Of a stretch of 64,000 bases of DNA, positions 37,012-48,173 are shown in pieces. Within the stretch, counting starts at the first letter, position 1. Each line of letters starts with the position of its first letter. The notes below the pieces were generated by a model. It was not told the DNA's origin, did not search any database, and worked only from the letters and a program-made list of their open reading frames with translations. The translations under genes and the position numbers were made by a program. Source of the DNA: Beta vulgaris subsp. vulgaris (lineage: Eukaryota > Streptophyta > Magnoliopsida > Caryophyllales > Amaranthaceae); contig NC_079206.1 of assembly GCF_026745355.1 (NCBI RefSeq), positions 5,539,044-5,603,043 of the forward strand, read 5' to 3'.

Positions 37012-37580
37012 GATGTAAAGAAACAGAGAGGATCCTAATATACATTAATCCTAACTGTTTCATCCTTAATTTTGGCATTTGCACTTTTTTTTATCATCAA
37101 CTAATAAAGTTAACATCCTGACTTCTTTTATCATCCCCAACACTCCACACACATCTCCTAACTTCTTTTGCCAAAATGAAAGGTAACAAGTGAAAAAAGA
37201 TCAAGGGAGTACTTTGCAATTTACATGTTTTTTACATGTTAATGCTCTTTCAATTGTATCTCCATGTTTTTTAAGCACACATGTAAATTATATAGTCTAT
37301 ATCTTGAACATAAAAAAAAATTGTTTTGATCATTGTAAAAATTTCAACACGAGTAAAAGTTTTCAACGTGAAATGTAAAATACTCAAAATAGCTGATTAC
37401 AAACAGAGCCCATATATAATTCCCTTTTTTCATACTATACCACATGTTATTTCTCAAAATATGATTTTGCTCAGTGATAACATAAGGTGTTTCAAATTGC
37501 AATCACCTTTACATTTTGGTCTATACTTACCTAATGAATTCTTGATGTTGATGTTGATGTTGAAGGTGAAGAGTATCTAG

Positions 37581-39674
37581 ATGGCAAGCTTTTACCTCCA
37601 AGGCCCAGCTATTGTTAGAAGTTTTGCCCTGTCTGCTTCATCCAATGGTATCTTTATAGTATTACTCTTGCTCACCCTCTTCTTACACTTTCATTGGCTC
37701 CTTGCAAGTAATGATGTGATAATTGGTGTTTGTAGGATCTCCTGCGACGACTCAGCGAGTTGGACCAGTGGTGTTGGAACTTCCATTAGCTAAAATACGG
37801 AGACCACTAATGCGTACAAGAGCAAATGATCCACAAAAGGTCCAAGAACTCGCGGATAGCATCAAGGAGATTGGTCTTCAAGTGCCTGTAAGTACCATAT
37901 TTCGTTCTTACAAACACGAATAATAATGACCAAGAAATATCAGCTTTGATGTTAGTGTCCTCTGTGAAACGCTGCTGCGGGAGTCTGCATCTGTTTCGGT
38001 TATAGAGCTCAGAACTCACGAGATAGAGAAGAGATCGAGAAGATAATATGTAACCTTCAAATACTTTTTACAGTATCTAACAAGTCACAGCTAATAGAAG
38101 TACTTCCGACACCAGTCAAATATATACAATTCAGATCCAGACACTCTTAGCCAACCAACAACCAAATCACTGCCATGCCTTCAAATTTAGATCATTAGCA
38201 TTTAGCAATAGGTACATCCATGGGTGATTGAACTATATATACATAAAAACAAGCTTGTTTCTAGGTGATAAAGCTAGTAGAGCAGATCTTTTCCCATCTC
38301 CATAATTGTTACATCTCCGTTACACAAATTGGTCACGAATTTTTTCGGTGAATTATCAGAGGAATGTTTGTAATAAAATGCTTCCAGGAACAGTTGTAGG
38401 ATCAGGAATTGGAGGTATTCTCAAATTTGAGGTGATTAAAGAATGAAGTTGTTCAAACACTGTAGAAAAAAGTCTTACAGAAATAGAAAAATTCAGAAAG
38501 AAATCAAGCAACAAATGCACTAGCTAAAAAAATAGGAAGCTAGATTCACATAATCTGATTGTAGAAATTGATAACAAGAATTTAATGACCAAAAGATTAC
38601 CAAAACTTCTGTTGAACGAGTGAGTCAAGAAATTAAGAAAAAAGTCTCTGAACAGAATCAGAGAGCTTTCACAGTGCTTATCTAAGATGCGAAGGATCAA
38701 AGACGCAGAAGAAGTGCTCTAGCTCTGATACTATGTTATCAGCTGAGATCAATCAATGAATACTTCATTTTTTACTGAAATTCTGTCCAAGACAATTTTA
38801 CAGTAGATAGAATTTGAGAGAAGAAACTAAAAGAGAGGTTCTTATCCACAAATATGTCTGAATAACTATGTTATTTATGTGATGCTAAATATACTAATAC
38901 ATCTTGCTGTCGTATTCAATCAGAATACAGCATAAAATCTTACGACCAATCAGAAGACAGAAATAGAAGAAGCTGGTTAGTCTGGTATTCGGTTATGTGC
39001 CCATTGTGGGTTATACTCTTGTGTAGTTGTGTGTGCAGGTGTAGGATGGCCTCTGGTGTAGAGTTGTAGACTATAGGAGTTATCTTCTTGTGTGTCTGCT
39101 AGGATCATTAACAAATGGTTTCCCTATTTGCCACCACTGTCAAAGTTAAGAAAAAACTGCGAAAAAAGCCGCTATCATTATGCTGAATGTGAGACTGATA
39201 TCTTCTCACTCTTTCAACAAACAACCTCCTGGGAACTACTGAATCACTTCTTTCTTGAGATTTTTTTTACAGATTGATGTTCTGGAGGTTGATGGAGTGT
39301 ACTACGGTATGTCGATGTAAATATAGTAGTGTTCTACCCTGGCTACTGCTTTCTAATATGTCACTCTTGAGCAAGCACCTAATATTGTTCTGAAATAAAC
39401 TGTTCAAAGTCATGCTTGTTTAATTAGTAGAATAAGTTGTCTTAATCTATTTACTTTAGGTTTCTCTGGTTGCCACCGTTACGAGGCGCATCAGCAGTTA
39501 GGGCTCCCAACAATACGCTGCAAGGTCCGGCGTGGAACAAAAGAAACCTTAAGGTTGCCTTACATACAAATCTGCCCCTTCGAATGCAATTTTAGTTTAT
39601 GTCCTTTCGATTCTAAATATATTAGCAACTTCATGAAACCTTTTCTATTACATTACAGGCATCATCTTCGTTAA
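37581..39674 (+). CDS. SRX: Sulfiredoxin, 5 exons, 120 aa
   Basis: Sulfiredoxin uses ATP to reduce over-oxidised (sulfinic) 2-Cys peroxiredoxin, mainly in chloroplasts. Exons 37581-37647, 37736-37887, 39273-39306, 39460-39553, 39659-39674, with GT-AG borders and consistent phases; the last exon codes only the final HHLR after a split Arg. Residues 1-25 form a likely plastid transit peptide. The ParB/Srx fold follows: PLAKIRRPLMRTRANDPQKV, SIKEIGLQVPIDVLEVDG and the catalytic FSGCHRYEAH with Cys89, ending GTKETLRHHLR, the invariant family terminus. Length is normal (Arabidopsis 125 residues). The 1.4 kb intron 2 has a retrotransposon-like tRNA-primer sequence at 38722. Convergent with the HPR3-like gene, with only about 240 bp between stop codons. 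Confidence 0.96.
38722..38733 (-). other. Possible LTR-retrotransposon primer-binding-site relic in SRX intron 2
   Basis: GCTCTGATACTA is the inverse of the plant initiator-Met tRNA primer site TGGTATCAGAGC with one change, and is followed on its right by TGTTATCAGC, which could be an LTR edge. No matching second LTR was found in the intron, so this may be a decayed element or chance. Confidence 0.3.
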
Positions 39675-39916
39675 AGCCGGTGGAGTAATTTACATCTTGG
39701 ATTTTCAGCAATATTCTCTGCATTATTAACTAATTGCCATAGTAGCTGCACGAAATATATACATGATGGATATCATGATTATCAGTAGTTGGCCAAAACA
39801 GAGAAAAAGAACAAGGGTCAATGTTCAAGCAAGGAGATGCTTATTTATACCTGTACCAATAAGCAACATTTGATCTCTGTACCAATAGAATTTGATACAA
39901 TGATTAAATGATAACA

Positions 39917-41795
39917 CTACTCCAAACTTATAGGAGTAAGTAGGGGCTTGTTTGAAAAGAAAGCTTCCAGATTTGCTACCATAATATCTTCTGCAGCATT
40001 AAAGGATTCCGGAGTCAAGACAGCTCGGTGAGAAGACAGAACCACATTCTCTAAACCAAACAGTTCTTTAGGAACATTAGGCTCGTCTTCAAACACATCA
40101 AGACCAGCTCCACCAATTTTACCTTCCACCAAAAACTGCACCAACTCAGTCTCTTTGATTAGAGCACCTCGTCCAATGTTAATGACAACGCCTTCCTTCC
40201 CTAACGCAGCCAAGACGTCCTTGTTGATCATGTGGTGCGTTTGGTCGGTTAATGAGCAGCAAATGATCAGGATATCGCTTCCACGTGCCAATTCGGAGAC
40301 ATTGGCATAGTATGGGAGAGAAACCGAGGGTTTCTTTTGCCTAGAGTTGTATGCAATGTTGCAACCAAACGAAATAAGTCTCGTTGCAACCCGAGAACCA
40401 ATGCTTCCAAGGCCAACTATGCCTACTCGCTTTCCACGCAACTACAATTGAAAATTATCTAGTTATTGAACTGTATCAGCAAGTATTCTTCAGAGATATA
40501 TGGACAGAAGTATAGTAAATTACTCCTAAAGGCCCCGTAGGTGGTATTAAATGTCATGGTAATGAAATCATATATAATGTATAATTAGTAAAACCTCATC
40601 TTCATCATATCACCATGGTAATTCCATCCTTAAACATTTGATATTCTTCACAATTTACAATTTCCACTCCATACCATTACTGGTAATGGTAATGAGATTT
40701 TATAAAAATTCACAAGTCCAAGGATTGGTCTCTCTTGGATTGTGTTAATCTCCATAATTGGAGATGTAACAGGAGACATATGCATTGATCCATATTTATA
40801 GGGAATATCACCTAATTCGCTATCTAATTCGCCTTTTGAAATCGCCAATTCTCCCAAAATGGACCAAAAATGAACCAAAACCGACAATTGTAAATCAGGC
40901 TAAGCAATGTAGATAGTAAAAATGACTTGGGGAGAAAAGTCATTTGAGGTGTAGGAAGGATGAAATGATAAGAGAAATTATGTGCTTGTGGATAGAGTAG
41001 TCAATTAGGTAAATATCTTACGAGGAGTACAACTTTTACATGTTTATGGACCAAACAACTTCCCCTCATCTTACTTCGTAGAAAATTCTACTTCCCGTAA
41101 ATTTTTATGTCAAATAAACAACCCCAAACCAGAAAAAATTCAACAAAACAAGCAAAAACAGGGGGACTACTATAAGGCCCATTCTTTTGGACTTATTTTC
41201 AGTTAATTTCAGTTCAGTTTCGTTAATTTCACTCTAATTTCTCTCTACAATTCAATTTCTCTCACTTCAGTTCAGTTTCTCTCCGTCCAAAAGACCGGAT
41301 ACTTGTATGTTGTATGGAATAAAACAAGAGAATTTACAAAAGTAAGCAAGCAAGGCTACTCACTCTAAATCCAAGAGGAAACTGAGGTAGTTGAGGCCAA
41401 GACCCGGCCCGAACAAAGCGATCAGCGAGCGATATACGACGGAGCACATCAAGCATCAATCCAACAGCACAATCAGCAACATCATCAGAGAAAGCGTCGC
41501 CAACATTCGCGACTGATATGCCTCGACGACGACACTCTGAGATATCAACATGATCAACTCCAACGCAGGAAATGAGCACGCACTCTAAAGAAGGCAGACA
41601 ATCCAATATTTTCTTCCCTAGTGGAGAGAGCCCCACGCAGAGGAGAGCGCGCGCGGAAGAGGCGTCAGTGGAAGTGATGGGATCGATGAGAGTGAATGTG
41701 GGGGAGAGACGGTCGTAGAAGAAGGAATTGTATGAAGGTAAACTATGGATTACGAGAAGGGGTTTTTGTTGAGAGTGAGATTGGGAATCACCCAT
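39917..41795 (-). CDS. HPR3: HPR3-like hydroxypyruvate/glyoxylate reductase, 318 aa
   Basis: A D-2-hydroxyacid dehydrogenase of the plant HPR3/HPPR group, which reduces glyoxylate, hydroxypyruvate or hydroxyphenylpyruvate with NADPH. Exons 41795-41364 and 40441-39917 with a 922 bp intron, phase 0. The substrate-binding half is residues 1-100 and 290-318 (SVGVDHVD-like block ISCVGVDHVDISECRRRGISV, NVGDAFSDDVADCAVGLML). The nucleotide half has GIVGLGSIG at 151-159 and NSR at 176-178, a pattern preferring NADPH over NADH. Catalytic Arg235, Glu264 and His282 are present; the residue before the His is Ser where Pro is usual. The LLTP-type C-terminus is intact. HPR3 fits better than HPR1 (longer, peroxisomal signal) or HPPR2, but substrate cannot be told from sequence. 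Small repeats occupy the intron. Confidence 0.88.
41182..41295. mobile_element. Small MITE in the HPR3-like intron
   Basis: TTCTTTTGGACTTA at the left pairs with GTCCAAAAGA at the right; between them, AATTTCAGTTCAGTTTC words repeat. About 114 bp. Class unknown. Confidence 0.45.
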
Positions 41796-42804
41796 TTTTT
41801 ATGCAAATTCTACGGTGCTCTCTGAGTAGTGAACTAACTAGATGTAACTTTGTAACTATGTAAGTAATGTAAGTGTAACTTGGGTAAATTCTAAGGGTAA
41901 ATACAGAGGTCAACGACTCAACGGACAATATGTTTACGTAATTTGAGTACAATTCATTCACGCAATTGCAATTATGCCGAAGGTACACCAAGGACCTTTG
42001 GGTTCAATAATATGACTTTTTATCTCTCATATGGAAGATCAATGTTCAAATTTTGGTGAAAAATTTTTTTCAATATTGTTGGGCAAAGGAGAGGTTTCGA
42101 GCTTGTTGGACCATTGGGTGAGTGGCCCTGTGTGAGGGCAGCCCAGAGGAAATTCATTTTCTTGAGAGGGGTCCAAAAGTATGGTCCCATTTTGATTTCT
42201 GAGCCAGTAATGTGGTTTATCAATTATCACAATCTTAGAAGTTGCAAAAAATCCATCTAATCTGCCAACCTTATTCAAAGTCGATCCAATAATAATGGGT
42301 AAGACCAAAATTTTCATCCTGTTTTAATTAAATGGGTTGACTCTATATCTAACTCGTTCAATTAAATAGTTTGGGTTAGGTTGAATGGTTGAATATCCAA
42401 TCTGGATTCAACCCATCTAACCCGTTTATTTGATGGGTAGGTTTCAAATTGGGTTGACCAACTAACATATTTATTTTTCGAAACAGGTAACCATCTTAAA
42501 AAGTTAAATGAACAATAAAAAGGATTGGATTGGATTTTGGTTTTTTTCTTGTTATGTATAGAATCTCTTAGAAGTTTTTCGAATGTGAGATACTTATGTA
42601 ATTGCTAATCAACTTGCCATTAACGAAAATTGAAAAATGCTATTAGAAAGGGTTAGTGGGTCAATCACCCATATATTATCAGTTTGGCTTTAACTAAATA
42701 GGTTGGGTTGGGTTCACGATCTCAACCTGTCTAAGCAAACAAGTCAAGTCGTCTAAGTAACTAGTCAACCCGAATCCAACCCACGTCGACTCACTGCTAA
42801 CTAC

Positions 42805-44093
42805 GGCTATGTTCAGTTCACCTTATTTTTGCTTATTTCAGATCTAATCAGATCAGATCAGATCAGATCAGAAAAAATAAGTTCAGATCAGATCAGATCA
42901 GAAAAAATAAGTTCAGATCAGATCAGATCAGATCAGTTCAGATCATATCATGCTTATATTTAAAAACTTATTATTATTAAATATCTTTCACTACATATTA
43001 ATAAAAATTATAATAATTGAATATTAATAAAGTACTCATTGAGACGAATCAAACAAGACCCCACATGACTATATTTTTTCTTATATATTGAGAAAAATCT
43101 AAAAGATTATCTCTTATTGTGAATAGTGTCAAGATTCTAAGTGACAAAGATAAAAAAAATACAAAGGGGTATTATTATTTACTAGTATATTTGTTCAAAA
43201 GAATTATTATTGTTGTTGTTGTGTACTTATTAATTATTAATATTGGTAATTATTATTAATCTTATTGTTACCATTATAAATGTCATTGTTATTATTATAT
43301 TAAGTTATTTTGTTGTTATTAAATAATAGAAAATTAAAAGCCACGTGTTAAGAACATAAGATTGACGCAAAAATAAGAAATATATAAAATATGATATCTC
43401 AAATTCATGATAACGAAACTACTATGTTCGGTTACATTTCAAAATAAGCTAAGTGTGAGATACAAATTATAAATTTAGATTCGGTATACCTCTTCCTACC
43501 GAATTTCAAATCTCTCTAGCTATTTGAAGTTGCACGATATTTATTTATTTTTTGCTCAAGTCATAGTTGTTTGTATATCTTGTTCTATTTTATATGGAAA
43601 AAAAAAGAGTTCAGTTTGCCGACTTCTCAAGTGTGAAACTTTTTTTAAGGGAAAGTGTGAAACATTGTATAAGTGCTCTTATAAAATAATGACTTGAGTT
43701 ATATAATTATTTTTAGTAATAATAATAATTATGATTATAATTATTATTGTTGTTCTTATAATAATGATAATAATAATAATTATTATTAATAATAAAAGTT
43801 GTATAAAAGTTGTAATAGAAATAAAATGATAATAATAGTAACACTATAAAGAATATCTTATAATGTATTGCATAATATGATTTACAAAGTAATAATATAA
43901 TAGTAATAATATATATTTATAAAAGATAAGATCTTGTTGAAAAATAAGTTCAGATCAGATCATATCAGAAAAATAGTTCAGATCAGAAAAAATAAGTTCA
44001 GATCAGATCAGATCAGAAAAAATAAGTTCAGATCAGATCAGATCAGATCAGATAAGTTCAGATCAGAAAATTTCAGGTGAACTGAACATAGCC
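42805..44093. mobile_element. 1.29 kb element with perfect 18 bp inverted ends and GATCA arrays
   Basis: The left end GGCTATGTTCAGTTCACC is the exact inverse of the right end GGTGAACTGAACATAGCC. Just inside each end lie arrays of the pentamer GATCA (42838-42950 and 43950-44075), punctuated by AAAAAATAAGTTCA. The core is AT-rich with ATT/AAT trinucleotide runs and no open frame of note. TAC flanks both sides (42802-42804, 44094-44096), a possible 3 bp duplication. It is a non-autonomous DNA transposon of uncertain superfamily. Confidence 0.8.
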
Positions 44094-45440
44094 TACGTGA
44101 TAAACTTGTGCTTAGGAAGACTCAATATGTTCCAGACCACAACATCCCATGTAACACTAGTCTGCTCACCCATCAACTTCTCGTATACACTCTTACCACA
44201 TTAACTGCTCATATTACTAAGATCAATTTTGTGAAGACAACTTTCTTAGGCAGAACTGCTAATACTGTAGCTCTAATTATGTTTTTAATCTATTTAACAC
44301 TAACTTCAATACTGGGAACATATTGGTACCAGTATACAAAATTTCTTCCTTGCCATATTACATACACCAAGGCAATTAGACCAGCCAATAGAACTTGTCT
44401 CTGGAACTTGGATCTTCTACTGTTCTAAATTTTTCTAATCAAGTTGTGCATATCTTTAGTTGTGCTTCTAATATTGAACCAGATCTTGATGAGTCTCAAA
44501 CACCCAACACTAAACTTATAGGAGTATAATAGATTCTTGTGATTTTCAGTAGCATTACCACAAATCATTTGAACTCGTACCATATTGAGCTAGCATTGCT
44601 GTTGTTTGAAGTTTTTCCTGCAGTGCTGCTAACCAGGTGATAAACCTGTGCTTAGGAAGACTCAATATGTTCCAGTCCACAATATCCCATATAACACTAG
44701 TCTGCTCACCCTTCAACTTCTCAGATACACTTTTAGGGGGGGGTTTGGTATAGAAAAACTTGATGTAGAAAACAGATTCAAATAAGCTTTTCCATTTCTA
44801 ATTGTTTGGTATGAGTGTTAAGTAACAAATACCGTTTTCAAGGGGAAACATAATCCCCCCATTTGTTATCCTTATCAAACTAGTGGAAAGAAATCATGTT
44901 TCCTTCCTCAATCATAAACCTCTCAATTGTTTCCGTTCCACTAGGAGTATAGGATACCAAACAACGGTAACAATTATTATTTCCATTTCCCCTCCTTATC
45001 CAAATCCTTTTCATTCCGTTTCCTTTAATCATACCAAACGCACCCTTAACATAATAACTGCTCATATTACTAAGCTCAATTTTGTGAAGACAACTTTCAA
45101 TTGTTCTTTAACAGAATACATTTTTCTCCAATACCAACTTGCACCTGAGGTAGGCACATAATCCCACCATCCTGCTTCTTTCAAGAACACTGAATTTATC
45201 CATTTAAGCCAGACACTATATTGCTTAATTGATATGGCCCAGACATACTTTCCAAGTACAGCAACATTCCAAAGCACAACATCTCTAAATCCAAGCCCTC
45301 CGGGCAGCTGACTTTGAATTGCTTAGTTTCTCCCAAGCTATAGCACCAAGTTTTGAGCAGAAATACTGTCCACTCCAATGGAATGCTCTACATATCTTGC
45401 TTATCTCTTACAATACTTTCTTTGGAAGTATGAATACTTG
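44094..45440 (-). pseudogene. LINE ORF2 remnants, minus strand, tandem
   Basis: Minus-strand translation gives LINE reverse transcriptase C-terminal text: CRAFHWSGQYFCSKPGAI-like, WEKLSNSKSA, then LWNVAVLGKYVWAISIKQYSVWLKWINSVFLKEAGWWDY and ASWYWRKMYSVKEQLK. Frame shifts and stops break it. The part at 44101-44255 is a second copy of 44638-44735 plus 45046-45099, so either two LINE copies lie in tandem or the segment was duplicated. A MITE interrupts the second copy. Confidence 0.7.
44736..45045. mobile_element. MITE with TTA duplication inserted in a LINE
   Basis: A 310 bp element with left end GGGGGGGGTTTGGTAT and inverted right end GGGTGCGTTTGGTAT, flanked by TTA at 44733-44735 and 45046-45048. 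The duplicated LINE segment at 44101-44255 preserves the uninterrupted site, confirming the ends. It is PIF/Harbinger-like by its TTA duplication. Confidence 0.8.
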
Positions 45441-45465
45441 GGCCCAATGCATTATGCATATGACG

Positions 45466-45990
45466 TAGGCAGATTAGCGGAAAAGTTCGAAAAGGATTTG
45501 CGGAAAAAGGCCTGAACTGTTTTGCGGAAAATGGGCCGACGGAGTCTGATTGACTATTGTGATACCTTTTCGGAAGCGGAACGGCCCAACGAGTCAAACT
45601 CACGGCTATGCCGTGATGTATAGGCGTTGTAGGCCATCCGGGTCCGTTTAAGGCCCGAAATCAGCTTTTTAATTATTTTCGAATTTAATTATTTCCTTAA
45701 TTTCGTTTTAGGGTTTTGTTTAACGTATTTAAACATGCATTATTAGGTCAATGTTTGGAGGCAGTTTTTGTCTTTTAATAATATCACAGAGTTTATACTC
45801 TTTCTGGTGGATTCCGGAGTTTTTACAAATTCATCGCTTGTGAATCTGCTTGTTCTTAATTCGAGATTAGTGCTTGCTAATCTCCATAGTTTCCGACTGC
45901 GTCAGCATGTGTAAAATAAAAAGTGCAGAGTTATACCCTAGTAGTATAAGATAAGTTTCTAGAGCTCCAGATTTTGATTCTCATTGTCAT
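45466..45990. repeat. LTR-like segment between LINE fragments
   Basis: A stretch with different composition (GCGGAAAA repeats at 45475-45560, then AT-rich TTTCGAATTTAATTATTTCC), resembling plant LTR sequence in general look. No second copy, TG/CA edges or duplication was found. It separates the minus-strand LINE remnant from the plus-strand LINE tail. Confidence 0.3.
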
Positions 45991-46371
45991 TTTCTCAGTA
46001 AGTGTTTCACACTCAGCTGCATATATCTTATTGGCACACATGGGAACATCAAAGTATGGCCTGTATTACGGCCTTAATTTACAAAGTATGGCAAGAGAAG
46101 AATAATGCTTTGTGGAATATGCAAGTTCATACTATATATCATGTAATTAAAGATATACAATATACTGCTAGGAAGCGTAATGAGTCTAGACTACCCAAAA
46201 AGATAAAGGATGTATATATAGCTTGGTGGTCTGAATTATGTTAGTTGCTGCTAAGGTGTGGTGTTTGTTCCTGGTGGCCTAAGAGTGTTGTTGTGGTGTC
46301 TGTCTTCTTTGGACTTAGCTTGTAAAGTTGCCTGATCAATATAATCAATATAAACTTGCCAAAAAAAAATA
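45991..46371 (+). pseudogene. LINE 3' tail remnant
   Basis: The frame ending at 46244 reads ITALIYKVWQEKNNALWN ... WWSELC, which is the conserved C-terminal end of plant LINE ORF2 (W-x-ERN-like motif). About 120 bp of 3' untranslated sequence follow, ending in AATATAATCAATATAAAC and an A-rich tail (AAAAAAAAA at 46360). Upstream sequence is not LINE, so this copy is 5' truncated. Confidence 0.6.
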
Positions 46372-46783
46372 CTTGAAAGGTAGCTATATCGAGCAAAGCC
46401 TGATGCTTCAATTATATGTGAGATTCATTCCACAAGTGTACATAGCAGACTAGTTTATATTTTCTTTTACTTATCTATATTTTCTTTCTTCATTTATGTA
46501 TTAATTTTGGTTTTTTTATTATTGAAGAAATTAACAAAAATAATCCCAAATATTAATTATCTTTTCGTATTAAACCCAACTTCATTTTTACTTAAAAAAA
46601 AACTAATTATGGGGGGAGGGCAATTTTCATATTAGACTCATTTGATTGCTAACTTATACACTAGGTTGCTCTTTATATCCCTCTGTATCACTCATTTTTT
46701 CACATAGCTTTATTAATGTATATCAATCTTCTATATTATTAAAAAGTATAGACCAAGCAAGAACTCTAAAACATGAATGTCAC

Positions 46784-46795
46784 GTGACATGAAAA

Positions 46796-46835
<40 letters not shown>

Positions 46836-46906
46836 GACATCGGTAAAACATACAAGAACACAAACGAAACAAACTTAACTAACTACAGAGTGACATGAAA
46901 ACCTTT
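46784..46906 (-). mobile_element. Very short retroposon with 17 bp target duplication
   Basis: GTGACATGAAAACCTTT occurs at 46784-46800 and again at 46890-46906. Between them lie about 34 T residues followed by some 55 bp of non-T sequence. On the minus strand this is a short sequence ending in poly(A), as expected of target-primed retroposition (a 5' truncated LINE or SINE). The exact 17 bp duplication makes the boundaries firm. Confidence 0.8.
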
Positions 46907-46954
46907 CAATAAAAGAAAATTCACATTAATAATCCCAATTTTTATATTTTCTCG

Positions 46955-47155
46955 TTTTATATTACTCGCTACACTTCTCAATTCACAGACTCTTAAGCAA
47001 TTTTTGGAGAAAAATGAGGTAGAGAATAAAAGGAAAAGGGACTCATGTGAAAGAAGAGAGATAGAGATAGTTTATTACCCAAAAAGGAAGTGTAGCAAAT
47101 AATGTGAAACTTCCCATGATAAAAAATGTAGCGGGTATTATGAAAAGGAAGAATG
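46955..47155. mobile_element. Degenerate Stowaway-like MITE (family A)
   Basis: Carries the family A interior (TTTTTGGAG, GGGACTCATGTGAAAG, TTATTACCCAAAAA) in the orientation of the copy at 33226-33449, but the ends have decayed to ATTACTCGCTACAC and GTAGCGGGTATTATG. Confidence 0.55.
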
Positions 47156-47919
47156 AAGTGTTTTATTTCTAGTAATGAAACATGATCGAGTTGCTTTTAT
47201 GGTATGAAAATTCTACTAGTTCTTCCATGCAAAGTTTCAGGCCATACAATTGCTTTTGTATACCAGAGTACCACACACTTCTCTCAAATTTCATAAATCT
47301 TGAAAACTTCAAAGAATTTAAAATATAAAAAATAAAACAAATCATGCATTTAAATTTTAGTAGTTAGAGATTTTAAAGTTGTGCATATAAATAGAACTTT
47401 ATATCTGGATATCAGCTATTTTTTTCTTCAGATTCGTTACGTCAATAGCAATGTTCCCCTCATCTATGACCTGTCATTCGAACATTACGGGGTGAGTAAA
47501 TAATATCGAAAAGGAACAAGAAAAAAAATAATGAAGTGTCATGGGACTTGGGAGAATATACTTCCTCTGTTTTTTTAGTTGCAACAATTTTTATTTATAG
47601 ATATTTTTATATACTTACGACAATTCCTTTTTTGGTAAATGTTTTGAGACACTTTGATAATTTTCTCCTCACTTTACCTATCCATATGCAAAAAATATGA
47701 ACAATTAGGTCAAATCTTACTAGTCCTCTTCTTGTCACATTGGGATAAGTTCACAAGACACAATAGGCGCATTTCACAGATTGGTAATAAAATCAAACTT
47801 AAACAACATAGTATGAAAATTAAGATACAATGGTTGTCTGGCTTTATTCAAGATTAGTTCCTCCGTTTCTAAATACTTGCACCTTTTTTATGTTTTTACG
47901 TTTGTCAATATATTGTTTC

Positions 47920-48081
47920 TGATAGAATATGTCAATATTCTAGTTTAGTCAACGTGTATCTTATGTAATCTCCAAAAGAATATTCTTTGTATAGTTTCCT
48001 TGTTTATAGGATTCTGTTACCTTGCATATATGTAGACTCTTGTAACCTAATTTGAGTTAAGGGAAATTATCATTTCTAATA
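47920..48081 (+). repeat. 5' LTR of the copia element
   Basis: 162 bp, beginning TGATAGAA and ending TTCTAATA, i.e. TG...TA rather than the usual TG...CA. It is identical to the 3' LTR except one base near 48022. Confidence 0.93.
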
Positions 48082-48095
48082 TGGTAATCAGAGCC
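48082..48095 (+). other. Primer-binding site of the copia element
   Basis: TGGTAATCAGAGCC directly follows the 5' LTR and matches the plant initiator-Met tRNA primer site TGGTATCAGAGC with one extra A. Confidence 0.8.
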
Positions 48096-48173
48096 TAGGT
48101 CAATTTTTTTTTTCTCTCCCCTAGCCGTCTTCTTCTTCGCCGTTACTGCTACGGCTTTTCCCTTCTACCTACC

